A DNA stretch of 64,000 bases, taken from positions 1,709,438 to 1,773,437 of the forward strand of contig NZ_CP128988.1 of NCBI RefSeq assembly GCF_030406045.1, given 5' to 3'. Position 1 is the stretch's first letter; each line of letters begins with the position of its first letter. Below, one piece after another: positions 18,018 to 27,712 of this stretch. The translations under genes and the position numbers were made by a program. Below the pieces are notes generated by a model. It was not told the origin of the DNA, made no database searches, and was given only the letters and a program-made list of their open reading frames with translations. This DNA comes from Thiohalobacter sp. IOR34 (GTDB taxonomy: Bacteria; Pseudomonadota; Gammaproteobacteria; Thiohalobacterales; Thiohalobacteraceae).

Positions 18018-19370
18018 TCAGGGCCTGACCTGGCTCACCACATAGCGGAACTTGCCCGACTTCTCGCGCGGGATGCTGGCCACGCGCTCGATGTCGATCT
18101 GTACCTCCGCACCCAGCCGGGCCTTGAAGCCGTTGCGGATCTGCTCGATCGAGCCTTCCTCGAAACCGTCCCCGGTGACCAGCTGAACCCGGGTCCGCTC
18201 CCGGCTCAGCTGCTCGATGCGGAAGTTCTCCACCCCCGGCAGGTCGCGGACCACATAGATCAGCGCCAGGCCGTGCATCACCGTGCCGTCGCTGGCAACG
18301 ATGAAGTCCGTGGTCCGCCCCTGGATCTCGCGCAGCAGCGGCAGGCCGCGGCCACAGGCGCAGCGGCCGCTGTCGCGGACCGCCACGTCGCCGGTACGAT
18401 AGCGGATGAAGGGATAATCGCCGGTGGCCAGATGGGTCACCACCACCTCGCCCGGCTCCCCGTCCGCCACCGGCCGGTCGTCCTCGCCGATGAGTTCGAC
18501 GATGATGTCCTCGGTAGTGATGTGCATGCCGCCGGCCGGGCACTGATGGGCGATGAAACCGGCATCCCGTCCGCCGTAGCCATTGGCCACCGGGCAAGCG
18601 AACACCCGCTCGATGGTCTCGCGCTGGTGATCGTAGAGCCGTTCCGAGGTGACGAAGGCGACCCGGATGCCGAGGTCATCGAGCCGCTCGCCGGCCTGCT
18701 CGGCCCAGGCGGCGATGTGGGCTAGGGACGAGGGATAGCCGAACAGCATGCGCGGCCGGAAGGCGCGGATCCGGGCCACATAGTCCGCCAGTCTCGCCTC
18801 CGACATCTCGAAGGCCGGAATCAGCCGGCTGCGCAGCAGGCGGTCGCGCAAGGCGCGGATCCGGTCCTGGGAACCCAGCTCGATGGGCGAGCCCCAGACC
18901 ACGATCTCGGGGTCGCCGATGTCGACGCCCCACCAGCGGGTGGCGCGCCACTTGGCGGCCACGTCGTGGCTGACCCGTTCGCGGCCGATGAAGAAGATCA
19001 GCGGCTGGCCGCTGGAGCCGCCGGTATTGAAGCGCGCCAGGCCGACCGCGTCCTCGGCCTTCAGCGCCTCCTGGTTGGCGCGTATGAGGTCCTTGGTCAG
19101 GAACGGCAGGGACCGGAGGCCGGCAAGATCGTCCAGCGACTGCGGATCGAAACCCAGCCGGGCAAAGAGTTCCCGGTAGTAGGGCACCCGTTCCCCGGCC
19201 CGCTGCAACAGGCGTTGCAGGCGGGCCAGCTGCAGCGCCTGCAAGGCTTCCGGCTCGTACCACTGGCTACGCTCCAGCTCACGGCGCACAGCGACCGTGT
19301 TGTGGCCCTTGAGCCGCTCATGCAAGGGAAACAGGGCCCCGGCCACGAAGCGCGTGTAGAGACCGCTCAC
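18018..19370 (-). CDS. Phenylacetate-CoA ligase/CapK-like adenylate-forming protein
   Basis: A 450-residue ANL-superfamily enzyme. FNTGGSSGQPLIFF is the ATP-binding P-loop (about residue 115), GYGGRDAGFIAHQCPAGGMH is the adenylate-contact region, and YRTGDVAVRDSGRCACGRGLPLL carries the conserved Asp and a CxCG pair typical of PaaK/CapK proteins. IPREKSGKFRYV provides the C-terminal lysine region. Related proteins are common in capsule and exosortase clusters, where the acid substrate is unknown. The GTG at 19370 overlaps the upstream stop (GTGA) and is much better than the longer frame upstream. It is the last gene of the large minus-strand operon and converges on the gene ending at 17956. 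Confidence 0.86.
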   Translation of the reverse strand: MSGLYTRFVAGALFPLHERLKGHNTVAVRRELERSQWYEPEALQALQLARLQRLLQRAGERVPYYRELFARLGFDPQSLDDLAGLRSLPFLTKDLIRANQEALKAEDAVGLARFNTGGSSGQPLIFFIGRERVSHDVAAKWRATRWWGVDIGDPEIVVWGSPIELGSQDRIRALRDRLLRSRLIPAFEMSEARLADYVARIRAFRPRMLFGYPSSLAHIAAWAEQAGERLDDLGIRVAFVTSERLYDHQRETIERVFACPVANGYGGRDAGFIAHQCPAGGMHITTEDIIVELIGEDDRPVADGEPGEVVVTHLATGDYPFIRYRTGDVAVRDSGRCACGRGLPLLREIQGRTTDFIVASDGTVMHGLALIYVVRDLPGVENFRIEQLSRERTRVQLVTGDGFEEGSIEQIRNGFKARLGAEVQIDIERVASIPREKSGKFRYVVSQVRP

Positions 19371-20674
19371 CGGGCCTCTCCCGCGGGCAGCCCGGGGCCG
19401 GCGCCTTGCCGGGCCCGGTACAGCTCGGTGAAAATCCCGCACAGGGTGGCGACCCGGCCGTCCCAGCCGTTGGCCTCGGCATGGGCACGGATGGCAGCGC
19501 GGTCCCAGTCCCGGGCCAGGGCCGCGCGCAGCGCCTCGGTCAGCGCCGCTGCATCGCCGAAGGGCACCACCGTTCCCAGCTGTGTATCGCAAACCACCTC
19601 GCGGTTGCCGCCGACATCGGTGGTGACCACCGGCAGGCCGCAGGCCATGGCCTCCAGGAAGACGTTGGCCCAGCCCTCGTTGCGGGTCGCCAGCACGAAC
19701 AGGTCCGCTGCCGACAGCGGCCAGCGCAGTTCGTCCGGGGCAACGGGACCGAGGAAGTGCACCCGCGACTCCACCCCCAGTTCCGCGACCTGGGCCCGCA
19801 GCCGCCCCTCCCAGTCGCCCTCCGCGCCACCGCCACCGACCACCAGATAGTGCAGTTCCGGAAACTCGGCCAGCAGGGCCGGCAGACAGTCGATGACCCG
19901 GTGGAAACCCTTGCGCTCCACCAGGCCACCCACGGTCACCAGCAGCCGTGCCTTCTCGGGCAACCCCAGCCGCTGGCGCGCCAGCCGCTGGTCCTCCGGC
20001 CGGAAACGCTGCAGATCGACGCCGTTGCCGATCACCGTGATCTTCGCCGGATCTGCGCCTAGCCCGGTCACATGCCGCTTCAGGGCATCGGCCACGGCGA
20101 TCACCCGGTCGGCATCGGCGAGGGCGCGCAGGATCTGCCGGCTGAGCCCCTGCCTCGACTGCGGCACCTCTGTACCCCGCAGGGTGATGGTCACCGGCAG
20201 ACCCAGCCAGCGTCCCAGGCGGGTAGCGGCATAACCGTCGGGATAGGCGAAATGGGCATCGAGCAGATCGACGCCGGGGTCGCGCCGCAGCCGACGCAGC
20301 AGCGGCCAGGCAGCGAGCGCCATGGACAGCCCGTCCAGGCCGCGGAACAGGCCGGGCACGGCGAGAAAGCGCGGCCGGTAGACGGTGATCCCCTGCTGCC
20401 GTTCCAGGCGCGGCGCCGGCGGCCGGTAATGTGGCACGAAGCGGCGGATCAGCCCCTGCAGGGGAAACCAGGGCTGGGGCGAGACCACCACCAGCGGCAG
20501 ACGGCGCGCGACGCGGAACATGCGTTCGCGGATGAAGCTTCCCGCCGTGGGCCGCGCCGGGCTGGGAAACAGCGAGGCGAAGACCACCAGCCGCGGCCGG
20601 CTGTCGCGGTCATCGCTGGTCTCCGTGCTGGACGGCAAGATATCGATGGTGCGTCTATCCCAGCAGTGATTCAT
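19367..20674 (-). CDS. Glycosyltransferase family 4
   Basis: A GT-B enzyme of about 435 residues. The N-terminal acceptor domain begins LVVFASLFPSPARPTAGSFIRERMF. The C-terminal donor domain has VIGNGVDLQRFRP, LVTVGGLVERKGFHRVI, and NEGWANVFLEAMACGLPVVTTDVGGNREVV, with the E-x7-E catalytic block. The ATG at 20674 overlaps the upstream gene by 20 bases. There is no clear ribosome site, and a TTG about 36 bases further in is a possible alternative. It belongs to the XrtA operon and is followed by the adenylate-forming gene with a 4-base overlap. Confidence 0.87.
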   Translation of the reverse strand: MNHCWDRRTIDILPSSTETSDDRDSRPRLVVFASLFPSPARPTAGSFIRERMFRVARRLPLVVVSPQPWFPLQGLIRRFVPHYRPPAPRLERQQGITVYRPRFLAVPGLFRGLDGLSMALAAWPLLRRLRRDPGVDLLDAHFAYPDGYAATRLGRWLGLPVTITLRGTEVPQSRQGLSRQILRALADADRVIAVADALKRHVTGLGADPAKITVIGNGVDLQRFRPEDQRLARQRLGLPEKARLLVTVGGLVERKGFHRVIDCLPALLAEFPELHYLVVGGGGAEGDWEGRLRAQVAELGVESRVHFLGPVAPDELRWPLSAADLFVLATRNEGWANVFLEAMACGLPVVTTDVGGNREVVCDTQLGTVVPFGDAAALTEALRAALARDWDRAAIRAHAEANGWDGRVATLCGIFTELYRARQGAGPGLPAGEAR

Positions 20675-21866
20675 AGATGGGGCGGTAGCGTTCGACGCTG
20701 GCCCGCCAGTTACGTTCCCGTTCCACGAAGCGGCGCCCGGCGGCGCGCCGTGCCGGCCAGTTGGCCTCGTCCTCGAACACCGCCAGCACGGCACGCGCCA
20801 GGTCGCCGACGTCACCTGCGCGGAACAGCTGGCCGGTGACGCCATCCTCGATCAGCTCGCGGTGGCCACCGACGTCCGAGGCCACCAGCAGCCGGCCCTG
20901 GGCCATGGCCTCCAGCGGCTTGAGCGGCGTGACCAGCTCGGTGAGGCGCATCGAGTGCCGCGGATAGACGAACAGGTCGACCAGGGAATAATAGCGCTGC
21001 ACCTCGTCATGCGGCACCCGGCCGATGAAGAGCACCGCATGCCCCAGGCCGAGCCGCTCGACCTGGGCCCGCAGCGCCGCCTCCTGCGGCCCGCCGCCGA
21101 CCAGCAGCACCCGAACCTCCGGTCGCGCCTCGAGCAGCCGTGGCAGGGCCGCGAGCAGCAGATCCAGTCCCTCGTAGGCGTAGAAGGAACCGATGAAGCC
21201 CAGCACCTTGCAGCCATCCAGCCCCAGCCCGGCCGCCAGGCGGGCATCGCGCGGCGGGTCCATGGGAAAGCGGCCGATGTCCACCGCATTGGGGATCACC
21301 GATACCTTGTGGTCAGGGATGCCGCGTGCCAGCAGGTCGCCGCGCAGCCCCTCGCAGATGGTGGTCACGGCGTCGGCCCGGCGCACCACGTGAGTCTCCA
21401 GGGCCCGGGTCATGCGGTAACGCAAGCCGCCCTCGCGGCTGGTGCCGTGATCGGCCGCGGCATCCTCCCAGAAGGCGCGGATCTCGTAGACCACGGGCAG
21501 ACCGAAACGGCGTCCGGCACGCACCGCCGCGAGGCCATCGAGGGCCGGCGAATGGGCATGCAGGATGTCGGGCCGCAGTTGCGGTATCAGTTCCCCGAGC
21601 CGCCGCTCCAGGGCGCTGACGACGGCCAGCTGGTTGAGCACCGGCAGCCGCGCCAGCGGTCCCCGCGGGTTGCCGCTGCGGTAGAAACGCAGGCCGTCCA
21701 CCTCCTCGCTGCCGCCCTCGCCGCCGGCGACCTGGTTGTGCTTGGCGCTGGTCAGATGGCAGGTCTCCCAGCCCAGGGCGTGCTGCTGTTCGAGAATCGC
21801 CCGTGTGCGGAAGGTATAGCCGCTGTGCAGCGGAATGGAATGGTCGAGGACGTGGAGGATCTTCAT
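20655..21866 (-). CDS. Exosortase A-associated glycosyltransferase, Daro_2409 family (GT4)
   Basis: A 403-residue GT-B enzyme. The opening MKILHVLDHSIPLHSGYTFR and the block ILHAHSPALDGLAAVRAGRR match a glycosyltransferase family that I know from XrtA loci (named after Daro_2409). Donor-site features are SVIPNAVDIGRF, GFIGSFYAYEGLDLLL and MRLTELVTPLKPLEAMAQGR. It adds a sugar in the exopolysaccharide pathway; donor unknown. The ATG overlaps the amidotransferase stop by 4 bases. Confidence 0.9.
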   Translation of the reverse strand: MKILHVLDHSIPLHSGYTFRTRAILEQQHALGWETCHLTSAKHNQVAGGEGGSEEVDGLRFYRSGNPRGPLARLPVLNQLAVVSALERRLGELIPQLRPDILHAHSPALDGLAAVRAGRRFGLPVVYEIRAFWEDAAADHGTSREGGLRYRMTRALETHVVRRADAVTTICEGLRGDLLARGIPDHKVSVIPNAVDIGRFPMDPPRDARLAAGLGLDGCKVLGFIGSFYAYEGLDLLLAALPRLLEARPEVRVLLVGGGPQEAALRAQVERLGLGHAVLFIGRVPHDEVQRYYSLVDLFVYPRHSMRLTELVTPLKPLEAMAQGRLLVASDVGGHRELIEDGVTGQLFRAGDVGDLARAVLAVFEDEANWPARRAAGRRFVERERNWRASVERYRPIYESLLG

Positions 21867-23755
21867 GCCGCCTCCAGGACCTGGCGCTGGAAGGATTCGA
21901 ACATCAAAAGCGACCAGAGGACGGCGCTGTGGTCACGCCGACCGGACTGGTGCTGCTCCACCAGCCGGGCGATGAAGCCCTGGTCGAACAGTCCGCTGTC
22001 GGCCAGCGTCGGACCGAGCAGCGCGGCGCGCAGCCGCTCGCGCAGCGGACCGCGGAACCAGGCCGCCAGCGGTACCGCAAAGCCCATCTTGCGCCGGTAG
22101 AGGATGTCCTCGGGCAGATGGGAACGCAGCGCCCGCTTGAACACATGCTTGCCCTCGTGGCCGCGCAGCTTGAGGCCCGGCGGCAGACCGGCCACCCATT
22201 CGACGAACTCGTGATCGAGGATCGGCACCCGCACTTCCAGTGCGTGGGCCATGCTCGCCCGATCGACCTTGGTCAGGATGTCGCCTGGCAGATAGGTCTT
22301 GATGTCCAGGTACTGGACCCGCGACAGGGGGTGTTCGGGGGCATTGGCCAGGTGACGGCGGAACACCTCGATGCCGCGGTAACCGGCCAGATCCCGTTTC
22401 AGGCCGGCACTGTAGAGCTGACTGCGCAGCGCATCGGGGAGAATCGAGAAGTTGTGGAAATACCCCTCCAGGGAATCCCGCGCCAGGGCCTGGAAGGTGG
22501 ACTTGGCGCGGAAGATACGCGGCGCCCAGTCGAGCTTGGGGTAAGCGGCGCCAAGCAGGCCGAACAGCGGCCGGCGCAACCCCGCCGGCAGCAGCCCGCG
22601 CAGCCGCTCCTCGTCCATGTGCCAGCGATAGCGGCGATAGCCGGCGAAGTGCTCGTCGCCGCCGTCACCGGACAGCGCCACGGTGACCCGCTGCCTGGCC
22701 AGTTGGCAGACCCGGTAGGTGGGCATGGCGGAACTGTCGGCATAGGGTTCGTCGTAGAGGCCGGCGAGCCGGTCGATGAGGTCGAAATCGTCGGGATCGA
22801 CCGCCTCCACCTGATGCCTGGTCTGGTACTGCTCGGCGACCCGGGCGGCATACTCGCTCTCGTTGAAAGCCGGATCGCCGAAGGAGATGGAACAGGTATT
22901 GACCGGCTCGTCGGAGAGCTGGGCCATCAGTGCCACCACGGCACTGGAATCGACCCCGCCGGAGAGGAAGGCGCCCAGCGGCACCTCGGCAATCATGCGG
23001 ATGCGCACCGCCTCGCGCAGCCGCTCGATCAGCTCGTCTTCCACCCCCGCCGGCGCCGAGGCGCCATCGGCAAAGGTCAGATCCCAATACGCCTGCGGCT
23101 CCGGCAGGGGCTGGCCACGGCGGATCGACAGGCGGTGACCGGGCGGCAGCTTGCGCACCGCGGTGAAGATGCTGCGCGGCTCCGGAATGTAGCCGAAGGC
23201 AAAATAGTCCTCCACCGCCAGCGGATCCAGATCACGCGGCAGCCCGGGATCGGCCAGCAGCGACTTGATCTCGGAGGCGAACAGCAGGCTGCCGTCGGGC
23301 ATCAGGGCATAGTGCAGGGGCTTGATGCCCAGCCGGTCACGGGCCATGAATAGGGTCTCGCGATTGCGGTCCCAGAGGACGAAGGCGAACATGCCACGGA
23401 ACCGTTCCACGCAGCGCTCACCCCATTCCTCCCAGGCGTGGACGATGACCTCGGTATCGCAGTGGCTACGGAAACGGTGGCCAGCGGCCAACAGCTCACG
23501 GGTCAGCTCGGGAAAGTTGTAGATCTCACCGTTGTAGACCACGACCACCGAGCGGTCCTCGTTGAACAGCGGTTGCTGGCCGCCTGAACGATCGATGATC
23601 GACAGCCGGCGGTGGGCCAGGCCAACGCCGGGTTCGAGATGGATCCCCCCCTCGTCCGGGCCGCGATGGAACTGGAGCTGGTTCATCCGCTCCAGCAGCG
23701 TCTGCTCCACCGCCCCGCTGTCCTGCATCCTGAAGATACCCGCTATGCCACACAT
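21863..23755 (-). CDS. Exosortase A-associated amidotransferase (asparagine synthetase B family)
   Basis: A 630-residue protein with Cys2 exposed after Met removal (MCGIAGIF), RGPDEGG, and the glutaminase domain to about residue 205. The synthetase domain has FLSGGVDSSAVVALM (PP-loop), SGDGGDEHFAGYRRY and RRKMGFAVPLAAWF. All catalytic parts are therefore present. Members of this family in XrtA loci are thought to amidate a component of the exopolysaccharide, such as a uronic acid carboxyl. That would fit the UDP-sugar dehydrogenase at 56671-57948, but it is inference. The gene lies between two glycosyltransferase genes with 2- and 4-base junctions. Confidence 0.92.
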   Translation of the reverse strand: MCGIAGIFRMQDSGAVEQTLLERMNQLQFHRGPDEGGIHLEPGVGLAHRRLSIIDRSGGQQPLFNEDRSVVVVYNGEIYNFPELTRELLAAGHRFRSHCDTEVIVHAWEEWGERCVERFRGMFAFVLWDRNRETLFMARDRLGIKPLHYALMPDGSLLFASEIKSLLADPGLPRDLDPLAVEDYFAFGYIPEPRSIFTAVRKLPPGHRLSIRRGQPLPEPQAYWDLTFADGASAPAGVEDELIERLREAVRIRMIAEVPLGAFLSGGVDSSAVVALMAQLSDEPVNTCSISFGDPAFNESEYAARVAEQYQTRHQVEAVDPDDFDLIDRLAGLYDEPYADSSAMPTYRVCQLARQRVTVALSGDGGDEHFAGYRRYRWHMDEERLRGLLPAGLRRPLFGLLGAAYPKLDWAPRIFRAKSTFQALARDSLEGYFHNFSILPDALRSQLYSAGLKRDLAGYRGIEVFRRHLANAPEHPLSRVQYLDIKTYLPGDILTKVDRASMAHALEVRVPILDHEFVEWVAGLPPGLKLRGHEGKHVFKRALRSHLPEDILYRRKMGFAVPLAAWFRGPLRERLRAALLGPTLADSGLFDQGFIARLVEQHQSGRRDHSAVLWSLLMFESFQRQVLEAA

Positions 23756-23757
23756 CG

Positions 23758-24912
23758 CTAGTTCGCCCTGCCCTGCAGACAGCCGTCGTAGACCGCCAGA
23801 TACTCCGCCACCATCCGTTCCAGACTGAAATCCCGCACCGCCCGCTCCCGCGCCGCCCGGCCGTGTGCCTCACGCCGCGCTGGATCCTCGGCATAGGCCG
23901 CCAGCGCCTCCGCCATGGCGACCGGATCGGCGGCCGGCACCAGGTAACCGCTGCTGCCGTCCTCCACCAGTTCGGCATTGCCACCGACCGCCGTCGCCAC
24001 CACCGGCAGGCCGCTGGCCATGGCCTCCATGATGGTATTGGAGATACCCTCCGCCAGCGAGGGCAGCACGAAGACGTCCAGCGCCCGCATCAGCTCCGGC
24101 ACGTCGTCGCGCGCCCCCGGCAGCCAGGCCTGTTCCAGCAACCCGGCCTCACGCAACAGCCCCTCCAGCTGCGGCTTCCGGCTGCCGTCGCCGACCATCA
24201 CCAGGCGCAACCGCCGACGCAGATCGGGGCGCTGGGCCGCCAGCTCGATGAAGGCCCGGGCCAGCGTCACCTGGTCCTTCACCGCCTCCATGCGCCCGAC
24301 GGTGCCTATGACCAGGCTCTCCGCCGTGCGGAATCCCGCAGGCAGCACATCAGGCCGCGCGCTGCCGGGCGGATGGAAGCGCTCGGTGTCGACGCCGTTG
24401 AGGATCCGACTGAGGCGCGTTTTTCTGACGCCTATGACATCATGCAAATAGCTTTCCAGCTCCTGCGACAGGGCAATGTAGTGGCTGACCAGCGGCCGCA
24501 AGGCACGCTTCAGCCACCGGTAGCGGCGTCCATCGAGATCCTGCACGTCCCAGCCGTGTTCGCCATGCAGCCGACAGGGCACCCCGGCCAAGAGTGCCGG
24601 CAGCTGTGCCTCCAGTGCCGCCAGGTTGCGCGAGTGGACGATCGCTGGCCGATGCTGGCGGAACAGCTGCAGCAGCCGCCAGTACATCGGCCAGTCGTGA
24701 CCGGGGCGCTTGTGCAGGGCCAGGATGCCGACGTCCGGCCGCTGGATGCGACGCCGGAAATCGGTGACCTCGGTCAGACTGATGATCAGATGCCGATAGC
24801 GCTCCGCCGGCATGCGGTTGATGATGTTGACCAGACCGTTCTCCAGGCCACCGACGTCGAGGCGGTAGATCACATGCGCGATCAGCGGCGGGGAGGCGGG
24901 TTCGATGTTCAC
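23758..24912 (-). CDS. Exosortase A-associated glycosyltransferase (GT4, second type)
   Basis: A 384-residue GT-B protein. It has HVIYRLDVGGLENGLVNIINRM at the start, IVHSRNLAALEAQLPALLAG, GEHGWDVQDLDGRRY, and donor-domain blocks RILNGVDTERFHPPG and LAEGISNTIMEAMASGLPVVATAVGG. The RLDVGGLENGLVN opening is typical of the glycosyltransferase that sits beside exosortase in XrtA operons. The start is GTG, overlapping the XrtA stop by 4 bases (GTGA). Confidence 0.92.
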   Translation of the reverse strand: MNIEPASPPLIAHVIYRLDVGGLENGLVNIINRMPAERYRHLIISLTEVTDFRRRIQRPDVGILALHKRPGHDWPMYWRLLQLFRQHRPAIVHSRNLAALEAQLPALLAGVPCRLHGEHGWDVQDLDGRRYRWLKRALRPLVSHYIALSQELESYLHDVIGVRKTRLSRILNGVDTERFHPPGSARPDVLPAGFRTAESLVIGTVGRMEAVKDQVTLARAFIELAAQRPDLRRRLRLVMVGDGSRKPQLEGLLREAGLLEQAWLPGARDDVPELMRALDVFVLPSLAEGISNTIMEAMASGLPVVATAVGGNAELVEDGSSGYLVPAADPVAMAEALAAYAEDPARREAHGRAARERAVRDFSLERMVAEYLAVYDGCLQGRAN

Positions 24913-26480
24913 CCGGCGAGTTCCTGCACCCGGGCATCGGCCCCCCGCAGGCTGTCACGAAGGGCCGGCAGCATGTCGTGAAGGAAGTCCTCCAGAACCT
25001 GCTGTGCCCTGCCTTCCTGTTCGAAGCTGTCCGTGAACACGACGATGCCGATCGACGGCCGCCGCCGGTGCAGCAGGCGGTTCTTTGCCTCCAGCAACTT
25101 GCCCAGGTAGGGGTTGGCGGTGAAACGCCCGTCGATCCAGTACCAGTGATAGATGAACAGCCGCTGGCCGGCCGAGCGCAGGATGCTGCGATACACCGGC
25201 GAAGGCGGGACCTCGCGCGGGATCCGCGCCTCGCCGACGTTCTGCCATACCGGATGTTTCTGGGGGATCATCAGGTTCCGCGAATTGACCAGCTCGGCGT
25301 CCTGCCGCTGATTGACGTAATAGGCCAGATAGAGCCCGACCCGCTCATCTCCCCGGCCGTAGAACCGAAGCTGCTGCTGGTCCATGCCACGGTAGTGCGG
25401 CCGCCAGTCGGTGAAGGCCTCGATCTCCTGCCAGCCGGCCTGCGCCACCGGCATCGGCATCTGCAGCCGGGCCAAAGGCGCCGCTGGCTGGGCCTCGAGG
25501 CGGGCGGCCGCGGCCGGCCAGACGACGGCTGACAGCAGCGCGGCCAGCACGCTGCCCCACAACGGCAGCACCCCGACCCTCGCCGCCGAAGGTGCTGTCC
25601 GCTCCGCCCCGGCCTCGTCGGGATCCGGATCCTGCCAGAAGCCGCCCACCCAGAACATGAACAGCATCACCAGGCCGAAGAACACCCAGCCATAGATCAG
25701 GTGGTCAACCCCCAGCGCCAGCTTCATGTCGCTGAGATGGGCGATCATGACGATCATGTAGGCCCGCAGCCCATTGGCGATGATCGGCAGGACGATGGAA
25801 AAGGCCACGAACAGCAGCCGCTTCAGCCAGCGGCGGTAACTCAGGTAGGCATAGAGGGTACCCATGGTGACCGAGGCGATCAGGTAGCGGATACCGCTGC
25901 AACCCTCGACCACAGACCAGTCACCGCTGGGAATGCTGAAGAAGGTGCCCTCGACATAGACCGGTATGCCGGAAAGCCGGATCAGCGTCACCGTGAAGCC
26001 GGCCGTGAAGTCCATCAGCGGCGTGATCAGTCCCTCCCCCATGGGCACGGCGAAAAACAGGAACAGCAGCGGAAAGGCGATGGCCCGGGCGATTCGCCAG
26101 CCGAGCACAGTGATGACCGTCGCCGGGACCATGGCGACGAAGGCCAGCTGTTGCACCACGTTGACCTCGGCAATCTGGGCCAGCAGCCAGACGGCACCGG
26201 ACAGCAGCAGCAACAGCAATCCACCGGGCGCCGGCCGTGGGACCAGACCCTGCAGCAGTTGGCGCTTGCGCCAGACCAGATAGAGACTGACCGGCAGGAC
26301 CAGATAGCCATGGGCGAAGGTCTCGGAACGCGACCAGATGGCGACCATCGAGTCGATGGTCTGCCAATAGGCGCCTGCCAGGAGCAACAGGCCGGCAATA
26401 CAGGCGGCATAGGCCAGTCCGGGCGTCACCGTGCCCGGGGCCGCATTCAGCGTGGCACTCGACTGCGGCTGGCCACTCAT
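24909..26480 (-). CDS. xrtA: Exosortase A fused to EpsI domain
   Basis: A 523-residue protein. Residues 20-285 are a polytopic exosortase with the three proposed catalytic residues: Cys194 in VVEGCSGIRYL, Arg239 in ANGLRAYMI and His260 in GVDHLIYGW. Exosortase is a membrane transpeptidase-like enzyme that cuts PEP-CTERM tails and sorts the proteins to the surface. Residues about 310-523 form an EpsI-type domain (WQEIEAFTDWRPHYRGMDQ, YVNQRQDAELVNSRN, HWYWIDGRFTANPYLGKL), which faces the periplasm after another hydrophobic segment. EpsI is often a separate gene; the fusion is well known for XrtA. It overlaps the upstream glycosyltransferase gene by ATGA. Confidence 0.95.
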   Translation of the reverse strand: MSGQPQSSATLNAAPGTVTPGLAYAACIAGLLLLAGAYWQTIDSMVAIWSRSETFAHGYLVLPVSLYLVWRKRQLLQGLVPRPAPGGLLLLLLSGAVWLLAQIAEVNVVQQLAFVAMVPATVITVLGWRIARAIAFPLLFLFFAVPMGEGLITPLMDFTAGFTVTLIRLSGIPVYVEGTFFSIPSGDWSVVEGCSGIRYLIASVTMGTLYAYLSYRRWLKRLLFVAFSIVLPIIANGLRAYMIVMIAHLSDMKLALGVDHLIYGWVFFGLVMLFMFWVGGFWQDPDPDEAGAERTAPSAARVGVLPLWGSVLAALLSAVVWPAAAARLEAQPAAPLARLQMPMPVAQAGWQEIEAFTDWRPHYRGMDQQQLRFYGRGDERVGLYLAYYVNQRQDAELVNSRNLMIPQKHPVWQNVGEARIPREVPPSPVYRSILRSAGQRLFIYHWYWIDGRFTANPYLGKLLEAKNRLLHRRRPSIGIVVFTDSFEQEGRAQQVLEDFLHDMLPALRDSLRGADARVQELAG

Positions 26481-27709
26481 CCCTCATCCTCCTCCAGACA
26501 GGCGCGGGGCCGGCCACCGGCGGGGGGATCCAGCACCGCCATCAAGCGCTGCAGATTGAGATTCCAGTCGTAACGGCGCCGTACCCAGTCGCGGGCGGTG
26601 GGCGCGGCGGTTCGCCTCTCCAGCAGGCCGAGGATCTCGCGTGCCATGTCGGCCGGCTCCTCGGCAAGGCGGAGGTCCTGACCCACCGGGTAGTGGATGC
26701 CGTCCAGGGCGGCACGCGTGGCGACCACCGGCTTGGCCATGGCCATCGCCTCCAGCACCTTGTTCTGCACGCCGCGAGCGATGCGCAGCGGCGCAACCGA
26801 AAGGTAGGCATGTTCCAGATAGGGGCGCACGTCCTCCACCGAACCCGTGACCCGCACCCCCGGTTGCTTCTCCAGGCGCCGCACCTCGTCGCCCGGGCGA
26901 GAGCCGACGATGACGAATTCAGCGAAGGGTTGCAGTTCGCGGATGCGCGGGAAGACCTCCCGCGCGAACCAGCTGACCGCATCGACATTCGCCCAATAGT
27001 CCATGGCCCCGGTGAAGACGATGGGCCGGCTGTGCTCGGCATAGGGGTTGTCGGACTCGGGGATGGGTGAGAAATAGCGCCAGTCCACGCCGTTGTCGAA
27101 GTGATCGACGCGGCCCACGTCCGGACAGAGTTCGCGGAACAGCCCGGCCTCGCGAGCAGAGACGAACAGCGACACATCGGCGACTTGGGCAGCCCGGCAC
27201 TCGAAGGCCGCCAGACGCTCGGCCTCGCGACGGTAGACCCAGGACAGCGGCCAGGGTTTGCTCTGCGCATACTGACGCCACTTGTCGGAATCGACATCGA
27301 CGAAATCGATCACCCGCCGGGCCGTGGCAAAACGCCGGTCAAGCACATACTGGGCCATGGGCGAGGAAAAGACGAACACGTGACTGATGTCGTGGCGGCT
27401 GCAGAGTCCATCGACCCATCGGGCGAGCGCGGCATCCCGGTAATAGGGCAGGCTCAGGGCCTCCCCGGCGATCAGTCCGGAGAGACTGCGCAGCCTCGAG
27501 CGGCGCGGATTCAGCGGCAACAGACAGGTCTCTGCGCACCAGGCCTGGAGCCTGTCTGCATAGCGCCAGTCATGACTGTCGTCGACAAAGGCACCCAGAT
27601 GCACACGGAAACGCTCCGCCAGGTAACGCAGGATGTGATACGAACGTATCTTGTCTCCCTTGTTGGGGGGATAGGGAATCCGGTGTGCAAGGAACAGCAG
27701 GTCTTTCAT
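26477..27709 (-). CDS. Exosortase A-associated glycosyltransferase (sugar transferase upstream of XrtA)
   Basis: A 410-residue GT-B enzyme. It opens with LLFLAHRIPYPPNKGDKIRSYHILRYLAERF, and continues VFVFSSPMAQYVL, RVIDFVDVDSDKW and HFDNGVDWRYFSP, with donor-site MAMAKPVVATRAALDGI. This combination is typical of the glycosyltransferase directly upstream of exosortase in XrtA operons. It starts 3 bases after the FemAB-like stop and overlaps XrtA by 4 bases. Donor sugar and acceptor are unknown. Confidence 0.92.
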   Translation of the reverse strand: MKDLLFLAHRIPYPPNKGDKIRSYHILRYLAERFRVHLGAFVDDSHDWRYADRLQAWCAETCLLPLNPRRSRLRSLSGLIAGEALSLPYYRDAALARWVDGLCSRHDISHVFVFSSPMAQYVLDRRFATARRVIDFVDVDSDKWRQYAQSKPWPLSWVYRREAERLAAFECRAAQVADVSLFVSAREAGLFRELCPDVGRVDHFDNGVDWRYFSPIPESDNPYAEHSRPIVFTGAMDYWANVDAVSWFAREVFPRIRELQPFAEFVIVGSRPGDEVRRLEKQPGVRVTGSVEDVRPYLEHAYLSVAPLRIARGVQNKVLEAMAMAKPVVATRAALDGIHYPVGQDLRLAEEPADMAREILGLLERRTAAPTARDWVRRRYDWNLNLQRLMAVLDPPAGGRPRACLEEDEG

Positions 27710-27712
27710 CGC

